Positions 63,650 through 64,000 of a stretch of 64,000 nucleotides of DNA are shown here, piece by piece (the stretch's first letter is position 1; each line of letters begins with the position of its first letter). This DNA comes from Pseudolactococcus piscium (GTDB lineage Bacteria > Bacillota > Bacilli > Lactobacillales > Streptococcaceae). The notes under the pieces are model-generated. The model worked only from the letters and a program-made list of their open reading frames with translations, did not search any database and was not told where the DNA came from. Both the position numbers and the translations under genes were made by a program. The stretch covers positions 1 through 64,000 of the forward strand of contig NZ_JXJW01000015.1 in NCBI RefSeq assembly GCF_002441695.1, written 5' to 3'.

Positions 63650-64000
63650 ATGGCTCGTATTGCTGGAGTTGATATTCCAAACGATAAACAAGTAGTAATT
63701 TCACTTACTTACGTTTACGGAATCGGTCTCAAAACTGCGCAAAAAGTTCTCGCTGCCGCTGAGGTTGCTGAAAATATTCGCGTTAAAGATCTTACAACTG
63801 ACCAAGAAGATGCTATCCGTCGTGAGGTTGATGGACTTAAAGTCGAAGGTGACCTTCGTCGTGAAGTTAACTTAAACATCAAACGTCTCATGGAAATCGG
63901 TAGCTATCGTGGCATGCGTCATCGTCGCGGATTGCCTACTCGTGGTCAAAACACGAAGAACAACGCACGTACACGCAAAGGCCCTGCTAAATCTATCGCA
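63650..64000 (+). CDS. rpsM: 30S ribosomal protein S13 (3' end outside window)
   Basis: The first 117 codons of S13: [13 protein letters not shown], and [16 protein letters not shown]. Only the last few codons are missing. GAAAGG lies before the ATG. Confidence 0.97.
   Translation, partial: MARIAGVDIPNDKQVVISLTYVYGIGLKTAQKVLAAAEVAENIRVKDLTTDQEDAIRREVDGLKVEGDLRREVNLNIKRLMEIGSYRGMRHRRGLPTRGQNTKNNARTRKGPAKSIA

Overview
The window reads as low-GC Gram-positive chromosome from the Streptococcaceae, most likely a Lactococcus or close relative (the piscium/raffinolactis, 'Pseudolactococcus', group is a guess). The reasons are a zit/adc-type zinc operon with an AdcR-like box, a split comGA-comGG operon, PolC, a lone ispE, catabolite (cre) sites, a Gram-positive-type galT, and the gene order of the S10-spc ribosomal cluster. 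No rRNA, tRNA, CRISPR array, prophage or complete IS was seen. The species call is inference; gene families are called from motifs read in the translations.

Region 1 (1-4650) is an AT-rich accessory island. It starts inside a polymorphic toxin gene whose C-terminus looks like a colicin E3-type ribonuclease, followed by a 251-aa partner. Behind it lies a string of small immunity-like genes (DUF1871 type, SUKH/SMI1 type and several unrecognised ones), mixed with fragments of toxin tails, a pre-toxin segment, frameshifted genes and a degenerate repeat present at least twice. It looks like an array of displaced toxin-immunity cassettes and is the most likely place for undescribed biology.

Region 2 (4670-31557) is largely sugar metabolism. 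A DeoR-family regulator diverges from a complete L-ascorbate operon (ulaG, EIIA, EIIC, EIIB, ulaD, ulaE, ulaF) with cre sites and repeated half-sites between them. Next comes a beta-galactoside locus: GH2 lacZ, an ABC importer (binding protein and two permeases, no ATPase), a GH42 beta-galactosidase, a reverse-strand AraC regulator, and galM-galK-galT. A 15-bp motif is shared exactly by the lacZ and importer promoters. cfa and polC follow.

Region 3 (31618-50562) holds the comGA-GG competence pseudopilus operon, an RpiR-regulated beta-glucoside PTS with its GH1 hydrolase, a GNAT protein, ispE, the zinc regulator and importer without a binding-protein gene, small membrane proteins, a MarR-nitroreductase pair, a class A penicillin-binding protein, rpmG-secE-nusG, and thrC.

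Region 4 (50645-64000) has mscL on the reverse strand and then the S10-spc cluster from rpsJ through secY, adk, infA and rpmJ to the start of rpsM. The cluster starts with a structured S10-type leader and contains several unusually long, hairpin-bearing spacers. A second promoter for infA sits in the loop of the adk terminator.
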